Of a stretch of 64,000 nucleotides of DNA, positions 32,345 through 44,049 are shown piece by piece. The stretch is from Congeria kusceri (Eukaryota; Mollusca; Bivalvia; Myida; Dreissenidae): the NCBI GenBank assembly GCA_027627225.1, contig CM051026.1:5014415-5078414 (forward strand). The letters are read 5' to 3'. Position 1 is the first letter of the stretch. Each line of letters opens with the position of its first letter. Below the pieces are notes generated by a model. That model saw only the letters and a list, made by a program, of their open reading frames with translations. It did not search any database and had not been told where the DNA came from. Both the position numbers and the translations under genes were made by a program.

Positions 32345-33395
32345 AGTTTCAAGTTTTTTATTGGAACATCGGCAAAACGCCTTTGACCATTTACTACAAG
32401 TAAACAACATATAGTCAAAGTGCATCAGTACAATACAAATACAATCATGTTAATAGACATAAACTACAGTGAAGAGTGTTTAAACATCGTGTACAAAAGT
32501 GTATGTATAAAAAAAACGCAATGAGAACAAACAAGTAATAAATAGACAATATATTTAGTGTTTCATAAAATATTTATTAAGAAGCAGCAAATACCTGTAA
32601 TTTTTCCTCACGGAGTTTCATAGCATCGGTAATGAATCTGGCAACATTGTTAATGACTGTAGTATTTTGACAAGAGAGAATGTTTTTAAATTTTACTAAA
32701 TTTGGCCAGTTGGATCGAATACAATATTTTGTTCGAAGATCTTTGTTGATTGAGCAAGTTAGAAAGAAATGATATTCGGATTCAACAGTGTTTGCATTAC
32801 ATAGTTTACATTTGCGTTCATCTCTAGGTATGTTATTATATCTACCAGTCTCTATTTCCAATGTATGGGCGCTAAGTCTAAATCTTGATAGCTGATGTTT
32901 TTGATTTTTATTATTAATGCAATCTAGATATTTTTCATACACGAATTCCGTCTTAAACATTCTATAGTACTCTAGTTTCGGTTGGTTATTAATTGTAACG
33001 TGCCAATTTTGGATAAACTGATCTTTTATTCTCTGGTTAATTTCATTAGAATAATTAAAATTGTCGTTTAAGTTATTGAAATACATTCCGTGTCCTTGTT
33101 GTTCTAATGCTTGTTTAACAAATACACACCACAGAGTATTGTTATTGTTATTATCCCTAATAGAATCGTTGTAGAGATCACATTGTTCGTTGTAAACAAT
33201 GTGCATCAAAGATTCGGGTTTTTGCTTAATTTTAACCCAATAACTAAGGGCACGTTGCTTGCATATAATAGAGAGAGGAAATCTGCCTAATTCACCTAAG
33301 ACAGCGGCATTAGAAGTCACATATGATGTCATGTACTTGTATAAATATAATTGCATTTTTTTAAATCGTATATCTTTGTTATGTAATGTCATAGT
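32345..33395 (-). mobile_element. Truncated non-LTR retrotransposon 3' fragment, element D
   Basis: The plus-strand left end reads TTTTTTATTGG, the 3' UTR end of a LINE of the A/B type. The coding body occupies 32577-33330. It lies inside a tandem repeat and probably inserted there. Truncation removed endonuclease and RT. Confidence 0.8.
32577..33392 (-). pseudogene. Element D: C-terminal pol fragment with CCHC
   Basis: The 271-residue minus frame carries AAVLGELGRFPLSII, FRLSAHTLEIETGRYNNIPR, CKLC and ESEYHFFLTCS, so it aligns to the C-terminus of elements A and B. Its first ~28 residues (from the distal ATG) derive from the tandem repeat sequence (TTATGTAATGTCAT block), not from the element. 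No stop interrupts it, so it is a young but incomplete insertion. Confidence 0.8.
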
Positions 33396-33720
33396 CTTAT
33401 GAAATAAATGAAATTAAAAAAAGCTAATAGTCTGTTAATAAATAATTTTTAGCACAGAAATGGTTCTTTAGCGTTTGTTCCTTTTAAATAATATTTTATG
33501 ATAGAATAATAGAAATATTAGCATTTATTGTATATGTCATGTCATGTACTTGGACTAATATGATTGCCTTTCTTGCTAAATTTGATGTTATTGTTATGTT
33601 ACTGGTATGTTAGATTTTATATTAAAGAAAGCTAATACCGGTAGTCTGTTAATAAAACATTTTGAGCACAGAAATTGTTCTACACTGTATTGCTTAGTAA
33701 ATTTTCTAAATTATGACAAA
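33395..33720 (+). repeat. Tandem repeat units 2-3 after the recombinase gene
   Basis: Repeated blocks AAAGCTAATAGTCTGTTAAT, AGCACAGAAATGGTTCTTTA, TGTCATGTACTTGGACTAAT, GCCTTTCTTGCTAAATTTGA, then again AAGAAAGCTAATACCGGTAG and AGCACAGAAATTGTTC. Period roughly 190 bp. Confidence 0.65.
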
Positions 33721-36190
33721 CACCTTTACAGTTAAAGCTAATTCCATAACTAGCGATAACAAAGCTTTTTCCATTCAGCCAGTCCATATCTGTCACCATA
33801 GTAAACCATACATTTTTTATCACATCGCTAAAAATGAACTACGGACATAAAAGTCATTGTTTTGATGGAATTAAAGACATTAAAGTTGAAATGTTTATAT
33901 ATTAGTAATAAAATTATAAAACATGAGCGTTTTGTTGATCATTTTCACTTTTAAATTGCCGATTTTTTTGTATACTGAACAGAATTTGCATCGGCCATCT
34001 TTGTTTTCACGAACGGATCATGTGATTTTAATCTAAATTACTCCTGCCTATTTTTAGCTACAATCATGTATTATATATCATTGGAAAGGGGAAAGAACAC
34101 GCTTTCCATTGGTCTGCAAATAAATTATGCAAAATAATTCAGGGAAGAGCAGCAAGGCGCCAAACTTAGGCAATTTTCATTGGCTATTTGTCCTAAGAAA
34201 ACAATATGGTCACTGGAAAGCACAAGTATGCCAGCAAAATATAAGCATCCATCCATCATTTAACATCAGTTTCTTAAAATTACATCTTAGCGCATTTTTG
34301 CGCAATTCGTTTAATTCCATACACTGTCGATCAGGTACTTCGTGTTCTTCCGTCAGCTTCCGATAGCGACCCGTTATCAGCCGAATCTGATTTCGTGTCA
34401 CTCCGCTTAACGTTCGTCATACTGCAAAGAGTGATCTCCCCTGAATGTTATCAGTTTTCGCGAGGTATTGCAGTCGTGCAACTTTGACGTCTTTGTCAAT
34501 CTTTGTTGTTTGATTGTATATTACAGGTACTGCAAACTATTTACCACATCAAAATAATTATTATTGCAATAAGTGCATGCAAGATGGCTGTTAATATAAT
34601 TATTTCACGTAAGATTTACGATGTTTAAGCTGTTGGAAGATAGTGAAAGTGAAAGTGGACAACAATTTGACAAGACATAGTCTCGATTTATAGCACAGCA
34701 TTGATCCTCAATCACCATAGTCTCGATTTATAGCACAGCATTGATCCTCAATCACCACCGTGTACACAACTGAAATGCAAAGTCTGTCGTGTTTATTTTC
34801 ATTTATAATTGATCAATTTTATCTATATCATTTCTTGAATGAGCTGCAAATAAGGTAGCTGGGTGGGAGAGGGGTGAGCACTTCCTCCCTTGTCATTGCC
34901 TTTAAGTGGTCACTCCAGGTTCAATTGAATGACTTCATGTTGTATACTTACAAGGTTTAATATTTCTTTAAATTTAAAGCTTTTTTGTTGTTGTTTTTCT
35001 TTAAATCTTAAAACATCCTTACATTGAAAAACAATTCTTACATTGAAAACAATCTTTTAACAGCATTTATTCTGCATGCTTGATATTTTAACTTAACTGC
35101 AATACTAGTAGCACTTCATAAAATGCTGTTAAGTAACAGCATTAAGTATTGCATGATTTGCTTTTGCATATATTAATTTCAGGATTGCTGCAGTTTTTGA
35201 AAGGTATTGTGCTTTGGTTCATACAGGACAAACAAGATAGTGGAGACAGTGGCTTTTGAAGACAGAAATTAACAGTCTTTTGAAGACAGAAATTAACAGT
35301 CTTTCTCGTGTTAGGTTGTTTCCAAGATGGTCAACCAAGGAGTCTTTAAAGTTGTGTTGTGGTGCTTTGCATTTGCAGTTTTTAATTGTTTTTTCTTTTG
35401 CCTGAGATGGCCTATCCCATATTCAATTTGTTAATGTTTGATGTTGCTGTTACTGTTCATATTTGTCGGAAAAGTTTTTCGTATTATCACAAGACTATGT
35501 TTAATACATGTATTTACATTTCTGTGGCCATTTTTTTAAATAACTTTGAAGAGTACATGATCTAATTGGTAGAATTAAAAGGTAAAATATATTAATTTTG
35601 TTTTGGTCTTCCAGAAAGGATGGTCTTAAAACTGGAGATGATGTCGGATATATGCCTTTTGAGTTAATGTATACACTGTTCCGAATACTGAAATAAATTA
35701 GTCTGTTACATGTACTAAGCATGTTTAAGATACATATAATATATATAACTGAGCTTTATAAATGTATATAACATCTTTTACTTGCAGTTTGTAAATGCCA
35801 AATGTGTTTTACGCAGTACTAGAGACATTGTCTTACCCAGATTCAGTCCAGCATTTGGCTTTAATACTCATTCCATTTAAAATGATTTGTTGTCTTTTAT
35901 AAGTCACCATGTATGTAAGACAGTGAAAATATGTGAAGTGTTTAGTTAACAAAGCATAAAGTGACATGAAAAGATTACTTTGAACCTGTTTAACTGCCAG
36001 AAATTATTGCCAGGTGTATCATTGACAGAATTTACATATTTGACAGAACGAAATGTGGGGGGTTACCTTCTTCAGATACACATAACTTTGTTATTTTTCA
36101 AGATACAGTAATTTCGTTTGCAGTTTTGTTTTTCTAAAAGAATAACCTTTAAAATGGTATATACTTTTATAGGTTTTTCTAAATTTAACA
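33720..36190. other. No confirmed gene
   Basis: AT-rich. A perfect 40-bp tandem duplication starts at 34677 and 34717 (AGTCTCGATTTATAGCACAG). A ~24-bp one (TTTTGAAGACAGAAATTAAC) is at about 35254 and 35278. A minus-strand stretch near 34390-34210 reads RNQIRLITGRYRKLTEEHEV with plausible protein composition but no splice frame that I can confirm. Confidence 0.4.
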
Positions 36191-36246
36191 AAATCCTCTG
36201 TTATCGCTACCATAACCATCCAAAACGGAGAAAGGTAAACATACCC

Positions 36247-36410
36247 GAAATACTATTCCAAACACTAAAGTCACGATCCATTAATGAACAGCATTCCGCG
36301 CGTGCCTGCTGATCGTTCGAGAACTTGCTAGTAACCATTTTTAACTCTACAATGGCAGCTAGCGAAGCACTCGATGTGTTTAACGAACGAAAAATATTTA
36401 CGTCCATCTT
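36247..36410 (-). CDS. Candidate first coding exon (uncertain)
   Basis: Minus strand: ACAAGATGG start, then about 55 residues (MDVNIFRSLNTSSASLAAIV ... DFSVWNSISG) and a donor-like GGGTATGT at about 36246. Composition is protein-like and not repeat-derived. No downstream exon can be found. The plus strand over the same bases also has an ATGGCAGC start but stops after 25 residues. No known domain. I would not rely on it without RNA evidence. Confidence 0.25.
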
Positions 36411-36574
36411 GTCGTGTCCTCTGCGTTAAATTGTCTCCCTTTGCTAAAGGTAAAACGGTTTCGTCAAAACGGACACAAGTAAAATGGTTATGTTGGAAAG
36501 AGAACGATTAAATAATGAGCGAACTGGCATAATACCTTTAATAGTTTAAACAAACGTGATATGTAATATAAACG

Positions 36575-36716
36575 ATAACATACGGCAGAGCCGGGCCGGA
36601 TGTCTATATATCGGCCCTAGCCGAATAACGGCACTCGGGCCAAAGGCCCTCGGGCCGTTATAGCGGCAGCGGGCCGATATATAGACGTCCGGTCCGGCCC
36701 TGCCGTATGTTATTGT
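36575..36716. mobile_element. GC-rich palindromic MITE (ATACGGCAGAG family), copy 2
   Basis: AACATACGGCAGAGCCGGGC at the left and CCCTGCCGTATGTTATTG at the right; central CGGGCCAAAGGCCCTCGGG. Matches the 28.17-kb copy in ends and in the GGCCGATATATAGAC blocks. Confidence 0.8.
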
Positions 36717-36842
36717 CTAATTATTCGCTATTACTCTACTGATTGGCAGGACAATTTGCTATCTAAATTCTCCAATAATAAGTGTCCCAATGTTATAAAC
36801 AGTATTTCCCTTGAATGTTTCTCCATTCCTACGCGTGTTGTA

Positions 36843-37772
36843 TATGCCGTAACACATACTGGCCATGGGCTGCTATTTATAACGTCTATTGATTGCCGTA
36901 ACATATACCAGCCGTGGACTATTATTTATAATGTTTATTGATTGCAGTAACATATACCAGCCGTGGGCTGTTATTTATAACGTTTATTGATTGCCGTTAC
37001 ATATACTAGCCGTGGGCTGTTATTTATTACGTCTATTGATTGCCGTAACATATACTGGCCGTGGGCTGTTATTTATAACATCTACTAATTGCCGTAACAT
37101 ATACCAGCCGTGGGCTGTTATTTATAACGTCTATTGATTCCCGTAACATATACTAGCCGTGGGCTGTTATTTATAACGTCTATTGATTGCCGTGACATAT
37201 ACCAGCCGTGGGCTGTTATTTATAACGTATATTGATTGCCGTAACATATACTAGCCGTGGGCTGTTATTTATAACGTCTATTTATTGCCGTAACATACAC
37301 AGGCCGTGGGCTGTTATTTATAACGTCTACTGATTGTCGTAACATATACTGGCCGCCGGTTGTTATTTATAACGTCTATTGATTGCCGTAACATATACTG
37401 GCCGCGGGCTGTTATTTATAACGTCTATTGATTGCCGTAACATATACTGGCCGTGGGCTGTTATTTATAACGTCTATTGATTGCCGTGACATATACTAGC
37501 CGTGGGCTGTTATTTATAACGTCTATTGATTGCCGTGACATATACTAGCCGTGGGCTGTTATTTATAACGTCTATTGATTGCCGTGACATATACTAGCCG
37601 TGGGCTGTTATTTATAACGTCTATTGATTGCCGTGACATATACTAGCCGTGGGCTGTTATTTATAACGTCTATTGATTGCCGTAACATATACTGGCCGTG
37701 GGCTGTTATTTATAACGTCAATTGATTGCCGTGACATATACTAGCCGTGGGCTGTTATTTATAACGTCTATG
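36843..37772. repeat. 49-bp satellite, about 19 copies
   Basis: The unit is GCCGTAACATATACTAGCCG, then TGGGCTGTTATTTATAACG, then a TCTATTGATT link. Most copies differ at one to four positions; the middle copies (37.4-37.7 kb) are almost identical, which suggests recent unequal exchange or conversion. Each unit carries the short palindrome TTATTTATAA. Confidence 0.95.
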
Positions 37773-37774
37773 GA

Positions 37775-38345
37775 TTGTCAAAATGCCAGATCAGCATACA
37801 GGCAAAAACGGCTGATAGACCCTGTTGGCTTTTTATGGATGATAAAGACTTTTATTGTAAAAGGAAGAAAATTCTTATTTTTGTAATTTTATTATTGTAT
37901 TTTCGGACAAAGAAATGCTTTTTGAAGAGTTTGGCAGAGGAGTTGCAGTATAATTCCAAGTGTATTGCTATTTAGTATTTGCCATATACCTTTTCCAACG
38001 CATAATGTTTCAAACACACATTTTTTGTCGTCTACACTTCTGCTCCGTATCACATTTCCCATTTTGAGATAATACCGATAGTTCGAGTTGATGTTTGAAC
38101 CGAAAACTTAAAAACCGGATGTGCGTAATTCCGTTTTGACCGGTACACGTGCACCAAGCTTCTCGGAGACATCGAATACACGATATGCCTGTTATAACTT
38201 GTGTTGCGTTGCGAAGAATCTGCGATTTACCTGCTTCTGCTGCTTAGTTACGCACCTTACTTACAGATTATCGCCTGGTTTCCGAGAATCTTAAAAAGTG
38301 TTCGTTTCTCTGTCAACGACAGAACTTAAAGAAATTGCCACGATT
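37775..38345. other. No gene seen
   Basis: Spacer; short frames only. Confidence 0.5.
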
Positions 38346-38350
38346 ATATA

Positions 38351-39660
38351 CGGTGTTCCGTTAACGCCATCGCGATTTTTGAATAGAAATGTAAACCGCG
38401 ATGGAACGATGACACGTTGGTACGATGTCGATGACACGATGGTACGATAACAATGGTGCGATGGTACGATGGTGATAACACGATGGTACGATGGAACGAT
38501 GGTGATAGTGCGATGTAACATCGTGTCATCGTCATCGTGCTATCGTCATCGTACCATCGTGTTATCACTATCGCACCATCGTGTCGTCGACATCGTACCA
38601 TCGTGTCATCGTACCATCGCGTCATCATCATCGTACCATCGTCATCGTACCATCGCGGTTTACATTTCTATGCAAAATTACCATTGTACCATCGTCAACG
38701 TACCCTCGTGTCATCGTCATCGTACCATCGTGTCATCATCATCATCATCGTCGTATCATGGTCATCGTACCATCGTGTCATCAAAATCGTACCATCGTGT
38801 CACCACAAACGGGTCGCACTAAAACGCGGACCGATATAGTTTATATAGGAAAGTGCGTACAAGGATTATTGGAAATCTGTGGACCATATGAAGAAAGAAG
38901 GAAAATGCAGACCACATGGGATGTTACTAAACAACAGCGTGGTTTTGATATTGTTTACGCGTTAAAGTATCGACGTTCGATTGATATATGCATTTTGTCT
39001 TAAACGGTATAATATTGGTTTTAAAAAAAAGGTAATACTTTTAATTTTTATATTACACATTTTTTTTTTATTAACAATAATTCAGGCGAAACAACTAACT
39101 AAAACTAGTAATCGATATACGTATATATATACTGAAGTTTATTTTAACAAATGCACCATTTCAGTACAGATACAATTAGTTACAAATGCACAATTTATCA
39201 CACAGAACATGATGGACACATGAATTCATTACTTTGCTATACGTTTACGATCAAATGAACGATCGAAATAGTGTCGGTTCAGTTTGCCTATCATGAATTC
39301 ACACATTGTATTTAATTTCACAACGCATGCACAAAAGGAAGGCGATGGCACAATGACGATATACGATGATACGATGACGATGGCACGATGAAACGATGAT
39401 GATGGTGCGATGATATGATGATGATGACATGATGATACGATGACGATGGTGCGATGGTACGATGACGACGTCGCGATGTTAAATGGACTATCACCATTAT
39501 GTCATCGTGCTATCACCATTGTACAATCGTACCATCGGGTTATCGTCATCGTATCATCGGGTTATCGTCATCGTACCATCGTCTTATTGTGTCATCGTAT
39601 CATCGTGCCATCGTAGTTTGGATTGCTATTCACAATCGCGATGGTCCTAATAGAACACCG
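38351..39660. mobile_element. TIR element built of inverted CGATGGTACGATG repeats
   Basis: The left end CGGTGTTCCGTTAACGCCAT is matched at the right end by AATAGAACACCG in inverted form. TA precedes and follows the element (38349-38350 and 39661-39662). Sub-terminal blocks ATCGCGATTTTTGAATAG and its inverted counterpart are also shared. The interior holds short repeats of CGATGGTACGATGACACG in inverted arrays (38390-38800 and 39340-39620) with a ~500-bp AT-rich middle. No transposase is seen. A TA-target MITE/foldback is the simplest reading. Confidence 0.7.
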
Positions 39661-39662
39661 TA

Positions 39663-40105
39663 ATTATCCTTTTTTAATAATTGTGTGTATGAAGCATAAC
39701 CTGAAAATACTCTTCCGATATTGGCAGCGAAATTAAAGGATTTTGTTAACACAATTTTCATATTTCATATGCAACCCTGGAAACACGTGTCTTTTTAAGA
39801 TGCAAGCACTTCATAATTGTTTAGTATATATGATAATGCTCGGTCGAATTATGATATTATTATTGTATTCGTAGTTTTGATATTGTATATTTATATCGTA
39901 ACAATTAGGGTTAAGACATTATTATTGTTGTTGCTTTGTTTTTCTGTCCGCTAGACATACACATTTCGTATGACATATATGAGAGGTTGTAGAAGAAAAA
40001 CTTAGAGCGGCACCTGTTGCTAACTACCTGTCAGCCATTAAAATTGCCCAGTGTCTGTCCGTGCCCGCATCTTGTTTGTAGTGTTTCGTTTGTATGTCAC
40101 AATAT
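39663..40105. other. No gene seen
   Basis: AT-rich spacer. Confidence 0.5.
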
Positions 40106-40109
40106 TCTT

Positions 40110-40258
40110 CTTTCGTGAGGATTACTTTGTGAACGATTTTTATTCGTGTTGATTACTTCAAGTGTAGGATCGTTTATGCGTGAGGATTACTAAGTGTGCG
40201 ACCTTCATTTTTGTTGATTACTCAATGCCCGATCTTTATATGTGATGATTAAGAAATA
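40110..40258 (+). repeat. ~31-bp minisatellite, about 4.5 copies
   Basis: Units read TGAGGATTACTTTGTGAACG then ATTTTTATTCG, with TGTTGATTACTTCAAGTGTA variants. Confidence 0.6.
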
Positions 40259-40261
40259 ATG

Positions 40262-40375
40262 TTTGATTTATAGTGTTTATCGACCAATAAACAACGATTT
40301 GGAATTCTGATGCGTATGAATGAAACCACAAGTTGTTGAATAGCCACGCACCAGAACGACACAAACATGAGTGGC
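40262..40375 (-). mobile_element. Partial CCAAT-palindrome element, minus orientation
   Basis: GTTTATCGACCAATAAACAAC then TTGGAATTCTGATGCGTA is the reverse complement of the right end of the family. Confidence 0.6.
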
Positions 40376-40954
40376 GACACCAGAGTTGTAGTGATTTCTG
40401 ACGAGAACGGGGAATCGATGACTTAACGTCGTAATGAAAAGTCGTGGGTTTCCTTCGATGTTACTAATTATTTTTATAACGCATTCAAGAGCATTTTGTT
40501 GCAGACCTTTAGCATTTGAACAAATAGAAGTCATAGATAATTTAATTTGTAGAGCGAGAGGCCGGGGGTTTATAAATAACTGATATAATATTCGTTTTTA
40601 CAGATATTACACGCGTGTTCTTTACTGCTGGGCCGTATTTTACTGCTTCGTAAATTATTCAGAAACATTCTAAACAATCGTTCCATCATCACAAACTGAA
40701 ATACGTCCTAATATATACATGAACATTTTCTTAAAGTTAAATAAATTTCACTTTTGTTCTAATTCTACGAAAATTGACATTGAACTTCTATATTAGAAAT
40801 CTTCCACAATATTAAGCTTATTAAACTACCTGTAGCCCCGATCAAACCAATAGCCATTGTCGTGACAGTGTGACCAGGACTTTGCGAATCATATTTTATA
40901 AAAATCGAAACATAATCATACATTATGAAAATTGTTGATTTAATAATAATTTTT

Positions 40955-41060
40955 GATTAAGCGTTGTTTATTAGCTAATAAACAACGCTATGGAATTATG
41001 AGCAAAAGGAATCTACTAACTCTGTCGGTGTTGAATAACCGCCCACCAGATAAAAAAAAT
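40955..41060 (-). mobile_element. Partial CCAAT-palindrome element, minus orientation
   Basis: GCGTTGTTTATTAGCTAATA followed by AACAACGCTATGGAATTATG; same family, more diverged, with the central GGCC changed to AGCT but the palindrome kept. Confidence 0.55.
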
Positions 41061-41408
41061 CGTACGATATTTCCATCTTAGCATGATCTGACATGAACTC
41101 TATATTCCATAATGTTCTGACCATATTCCCGCGCGTACGTTCGCATGCGCGTCACCGCACTCAAAAAATCTTTGTTTTACTTTCATTAACAAAAACGTTT
41201 TACTTTCATTAATAAAAACTGAACGAATGACGTTAATTTTGGACCATTTGTTAACGTTGTTTATTTTAATTTAAATTAATGTGTTAATCACATTTGCGTT
41301 ATCGCTAATGAATACGAACAACAAAAACAAAAATTATTTCTTATATTAATGATGATAGCGTAACAGTCTTGCAGTTAGTAACAGTTAGTTCTTTTCTTCC
41401 TGTCACAT

Positions 41409-42150
41409 GATTATGCCCCGTAAGAGAACTTTGGGGGCATATAGTACTCGCATCGACTGTCCGTCCGTCCGTCCCTCCGTCACGCTTCTTGTGCGGAGCA
41501 TAACTCCATTAGTATTGAAAGGATTCAATGAAACTTCATATAATGATAGAGGACAATGAGAGGAAATGCAAAGTACAAGGACCACAACTCTTTCTATAAT
41601 ACTAGTATTTACATAGTATTGTCCTTTTTAGAGTTTTGTGTGCGGAGCATAACTTCATTAGTATTGTACTAGTATCTTTATTCGTTATTTACAGAGTTAT
41701 TGCCCTTTGTTTTATTTTCTTGTTCGAAGAACACCTCCATTAGTATTGAAGGGATTCACATAAAACTTAATATAATGCCCTTTGTTTTATTTTCTGGTGC
41801 GCAGCATTAATTTTCTTGTGTGGAGCATACTACCCTTAATATTGAAGAAATTCAAATGAAACTTCATAAAATGGTAGTGGACAATGAGAGAAACTGCAGG
41901 ATACAAGGACCATAACTATTTCTTTAATATTACGGAGTTGTTACCCTTTGTTTATGTTTGTGAAGAGCATAACTCCAGTAGTATTGAAGTGATTTTAAAT
42001 GAACTCAGATATATTGATAGAGGATGTTGAGAGGAAGTGCAGAGTACAAGGACCATAACTCTTTTTTTAGGAAACGTAATTTTTGCCAACATGTAATTGA
42101 CATTATGTTGCCTCTCTCTGAAAAGCATGTGCTTCGGGGGCATACGTCAC
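41409..42150. mobile_element. TIR element with internal monomers (TATGCCCC ends)
   Basis: Left TTATGCCCCGTAAGAGAAC and right CTTCGGGGGCATACG are inverted. Inside, units with GGAGCATAACTCCATTAGTA, TTGAAAGGATTCAATGAAAC and ACAAGGACCACAACTC recur about four times. A CCGTCCGTCC run opens it. No coding capacity. A degenerate relative is at 6.0-6.44 kb. Confidence 0.7.
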
Positions 42151-42271
42151 ATCCTGTAACAAGCCTTCTTTTCAATCTATTTCCTTACTGTACTGATCAG
42201 TGTCTGTATTCCAGAAACATCATAAGTTTAGCTTATAATATTTTTACTTACATTAACAGCAGCGAATAGTT

Positions 42272-42395
42272 AGTTATTCTAACATGATAATCGCTAATTT
42301 TTCCAAAGACAAACAACACAATTATCGTTGTTAAACTACCCAATAAACAACGTCAAAAGTAGTCCCGATTGTGAGCAGAGTATAGTAAAATATAG
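42272..42395 (+). mobile_element. Partial CCAAT-palindrome element (left end)
   Basis: ATGATAATCGCTAATTTTTC through GTAGTCCCGATTGTGAGCAG matches the left third of the 13.97-kb copy. Confidence 0.65.
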
Positions 42396-42599
42396 CCTAG
42401 TGGGATGTTATCGTGTGAATTTTTGTATAATTTGCACTGCAACTTCAGTTTGAATTTACCATATCTTAAAAACATATGCTACACGTACACAAATTTGCAC
42501 TATTGAACTTCTTTTCGAACATAATACTGTTTTATGTTGCCGTGTTTTGGTAGCATAGACACATTTTTTTTTCAATACATACACATTTCTTGTTCTAAA

Positions 42600-42810
42600 C
42601 CCCCAATTTTTATATGTCACGTGATCCAAAGACGCCATGTATCTGTCTACTATAGACGCTTTCTGCCGGTTCCAGTATTTGGGCCGCCAAGTTGACTGGT
42701 TTCATCGATCTCGTGCGGATGCATTTCTCGCTTTGACGGTGCTACCGTGCCTAAACGATTGCGGGAACGAGGCCGGTTGCTATTGGATACTAGCAACAGA
42801 TAAGTCATAA
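42600..42810 (+). other. Segment I leader block of the 23-bp locus
   Basis: Contains ATGTCACGTGATCC, ATAGACGCTTTCTGCCGGTT, a GTGCGGATGCATTTCTCGC stretch and GATTGCGGGAACGAGGCCGG. It is collinear with 47313-47512 in segment II. Possible first exon or promoter region; the junction CAACAGATAAGTCA is not a canonical donor. Function unknown. Confidence 0.6.
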
Positions 42811-43135
42811 TGCAATCACATATTCAGGTAATAGGCAAGTCTAATGAAGGCTAACTTTAACCTGTTTAAGTTTAGGGAAATGTATCAGAAATGTACCAGA
42901 AAGTGTGAAATCTTAAGCGTCTTATGTATTATTTCGTTTAATATACCCTTTCTAAATTGTGTACATAAATGGCAGCTTTAACTCAAAATTTCGGGTTCGG
43001 GACGTACAGAAATTTGACTTTTGGTACATACACATTTATGATATTAAGATTAAAATTTGATTTTAACTATATGAATGTTTAAGTCGGAGAAAAGCAGTGT
43101 TTGTTTCTGTAAATTCTCAAGCAAAGGCCCAGTCA

Positions 43136-43250
43136 AGTAAGGCGACAAGATGGAAAGGGCGCCCGCCCCCCGCCATCTGGCTTGTCAGGGTCATGACCTG
43201 GCAGTTCAAAGGAATAAATACGAATCTTGTTTGATGATCATTAAATGGAA
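43136..43250 (+). other. Segment I block 2
   Basis: GGCGACAAGATGGAAAGGGC through GGCTTGTCAGGGTCATGACC. Its paralogue is 47985-48090. Conserved in order but of unknown role. Confidence 0.6.
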
Positions 43251-43317
43251 CGGAATAAAGATTCTAAAACCCAAAATGCCCAAGGTTAAGCTGTCATTTA
43301 TGTGTATACTAATAAAA

Positions 43318-43375
43318 GTGATGATGCTGATGGTGATGCTGCTGCTGCTGATGATGATATGATGATGATTCCTTT
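43318..43375 (+). repeat. GATGCTGATG-rich simple repeat
   Basis: Short GATG/CTG imperfect run in the spacer between blocks 2 and 3. Confidence 0.7.
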
Positions 43376-43484
43376 TCTCTCATAATGAGCATAAGGCAAT
43401 TAAAATAACAGAATGTCATATAATACAATATAAAATATGTAAAGTGATCATAGGTATACACAATAAATAATGTTTTTGGTTTGT

Positions 43485-43655
43485 CCTTGTATTTCTGCTT
43501 TATTTCTGATGTGGCGTCCAAAGTGATCGCTATGCTGCTGAAGTGCCGTTTCTTCGACCTCGACTCCGACACGATGCTGAGGACAACAAGAAAGCGATGC
43601 GGACCAGAGCTGGATGTAGACGACCGACAATGATGGCGGCGATAACACGAGCTAA
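43485..43655 (+). other. Segment I block 3 (exon-like)
   Basis: Carries GATCGCTATGCTGCTGAAGT then GCCGTTTCTTCGACC, one 23-bp-type unit (GATGCTGAGGACAACA), and ends ATAACACGAGCTAAGTTTTA. Paralogue 48285-48625, which instead holds a tandem run of such units. The shared end CGAGCTAAGT is not a normal GT donor. Confidence 0.55.
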
Positions 43656-43684
43656 GTTTTATTTTATTCTGTTGATGAGAATTT

Positions 43685-43815
43685 TCAGGCTTTGCAGATG
43701 ATAGCCAATGCTTGATGCAAATTAAGTCCGAGGCAGTCGGCACATAGAGACCGATGCATATGATGTCCGAAATGGAGTCAGTCGACAATTGATGAGGCAA
43801 TAACCCGAGCTAAGT
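43685..43815 (+). other. Segment I block 4 (exon-like)
   Basis: Preceded by TTTTCAGGCTTTGCAG, acceptor-like. Contains GTCAGTCGACAATTGATGAG and ends CCCGAGCTAAGTG. Paralogue 48650-48770 (GTTCAGTCGACAATGAATG, ACGAGCTAAG). Confidence 0.55.
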
Positions 43816-44049
43816 GTTATTTTATGTTCTAAAGCAGTTACAATATCCATTTCATATGCTACTTCTATGACTATTTATTTTACTGGATTGTAGCCACGCA
43901 ATTTGTTCGCGATTTGATAAAAAACTTGCTCTCTAAACATAAACTGCAAACAAATTCACTTTCAAGTAATTATGTGTCAATAATTCAGAGTGGAATAACA
44001 ATTTCAAGAAATAACCATTTAAACCAGAGTTTGTTATTGTAAATGCCTA

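Noticed and set aside
34210..34401. Minus-strand peptide RNQIRLITGRYRKLTEEHEV, protein-like
   Set aside because: A stop lies a few codons upstream, no ATG opens it, and no clear acceptor or donor pair bounds it. Kept only as a note.
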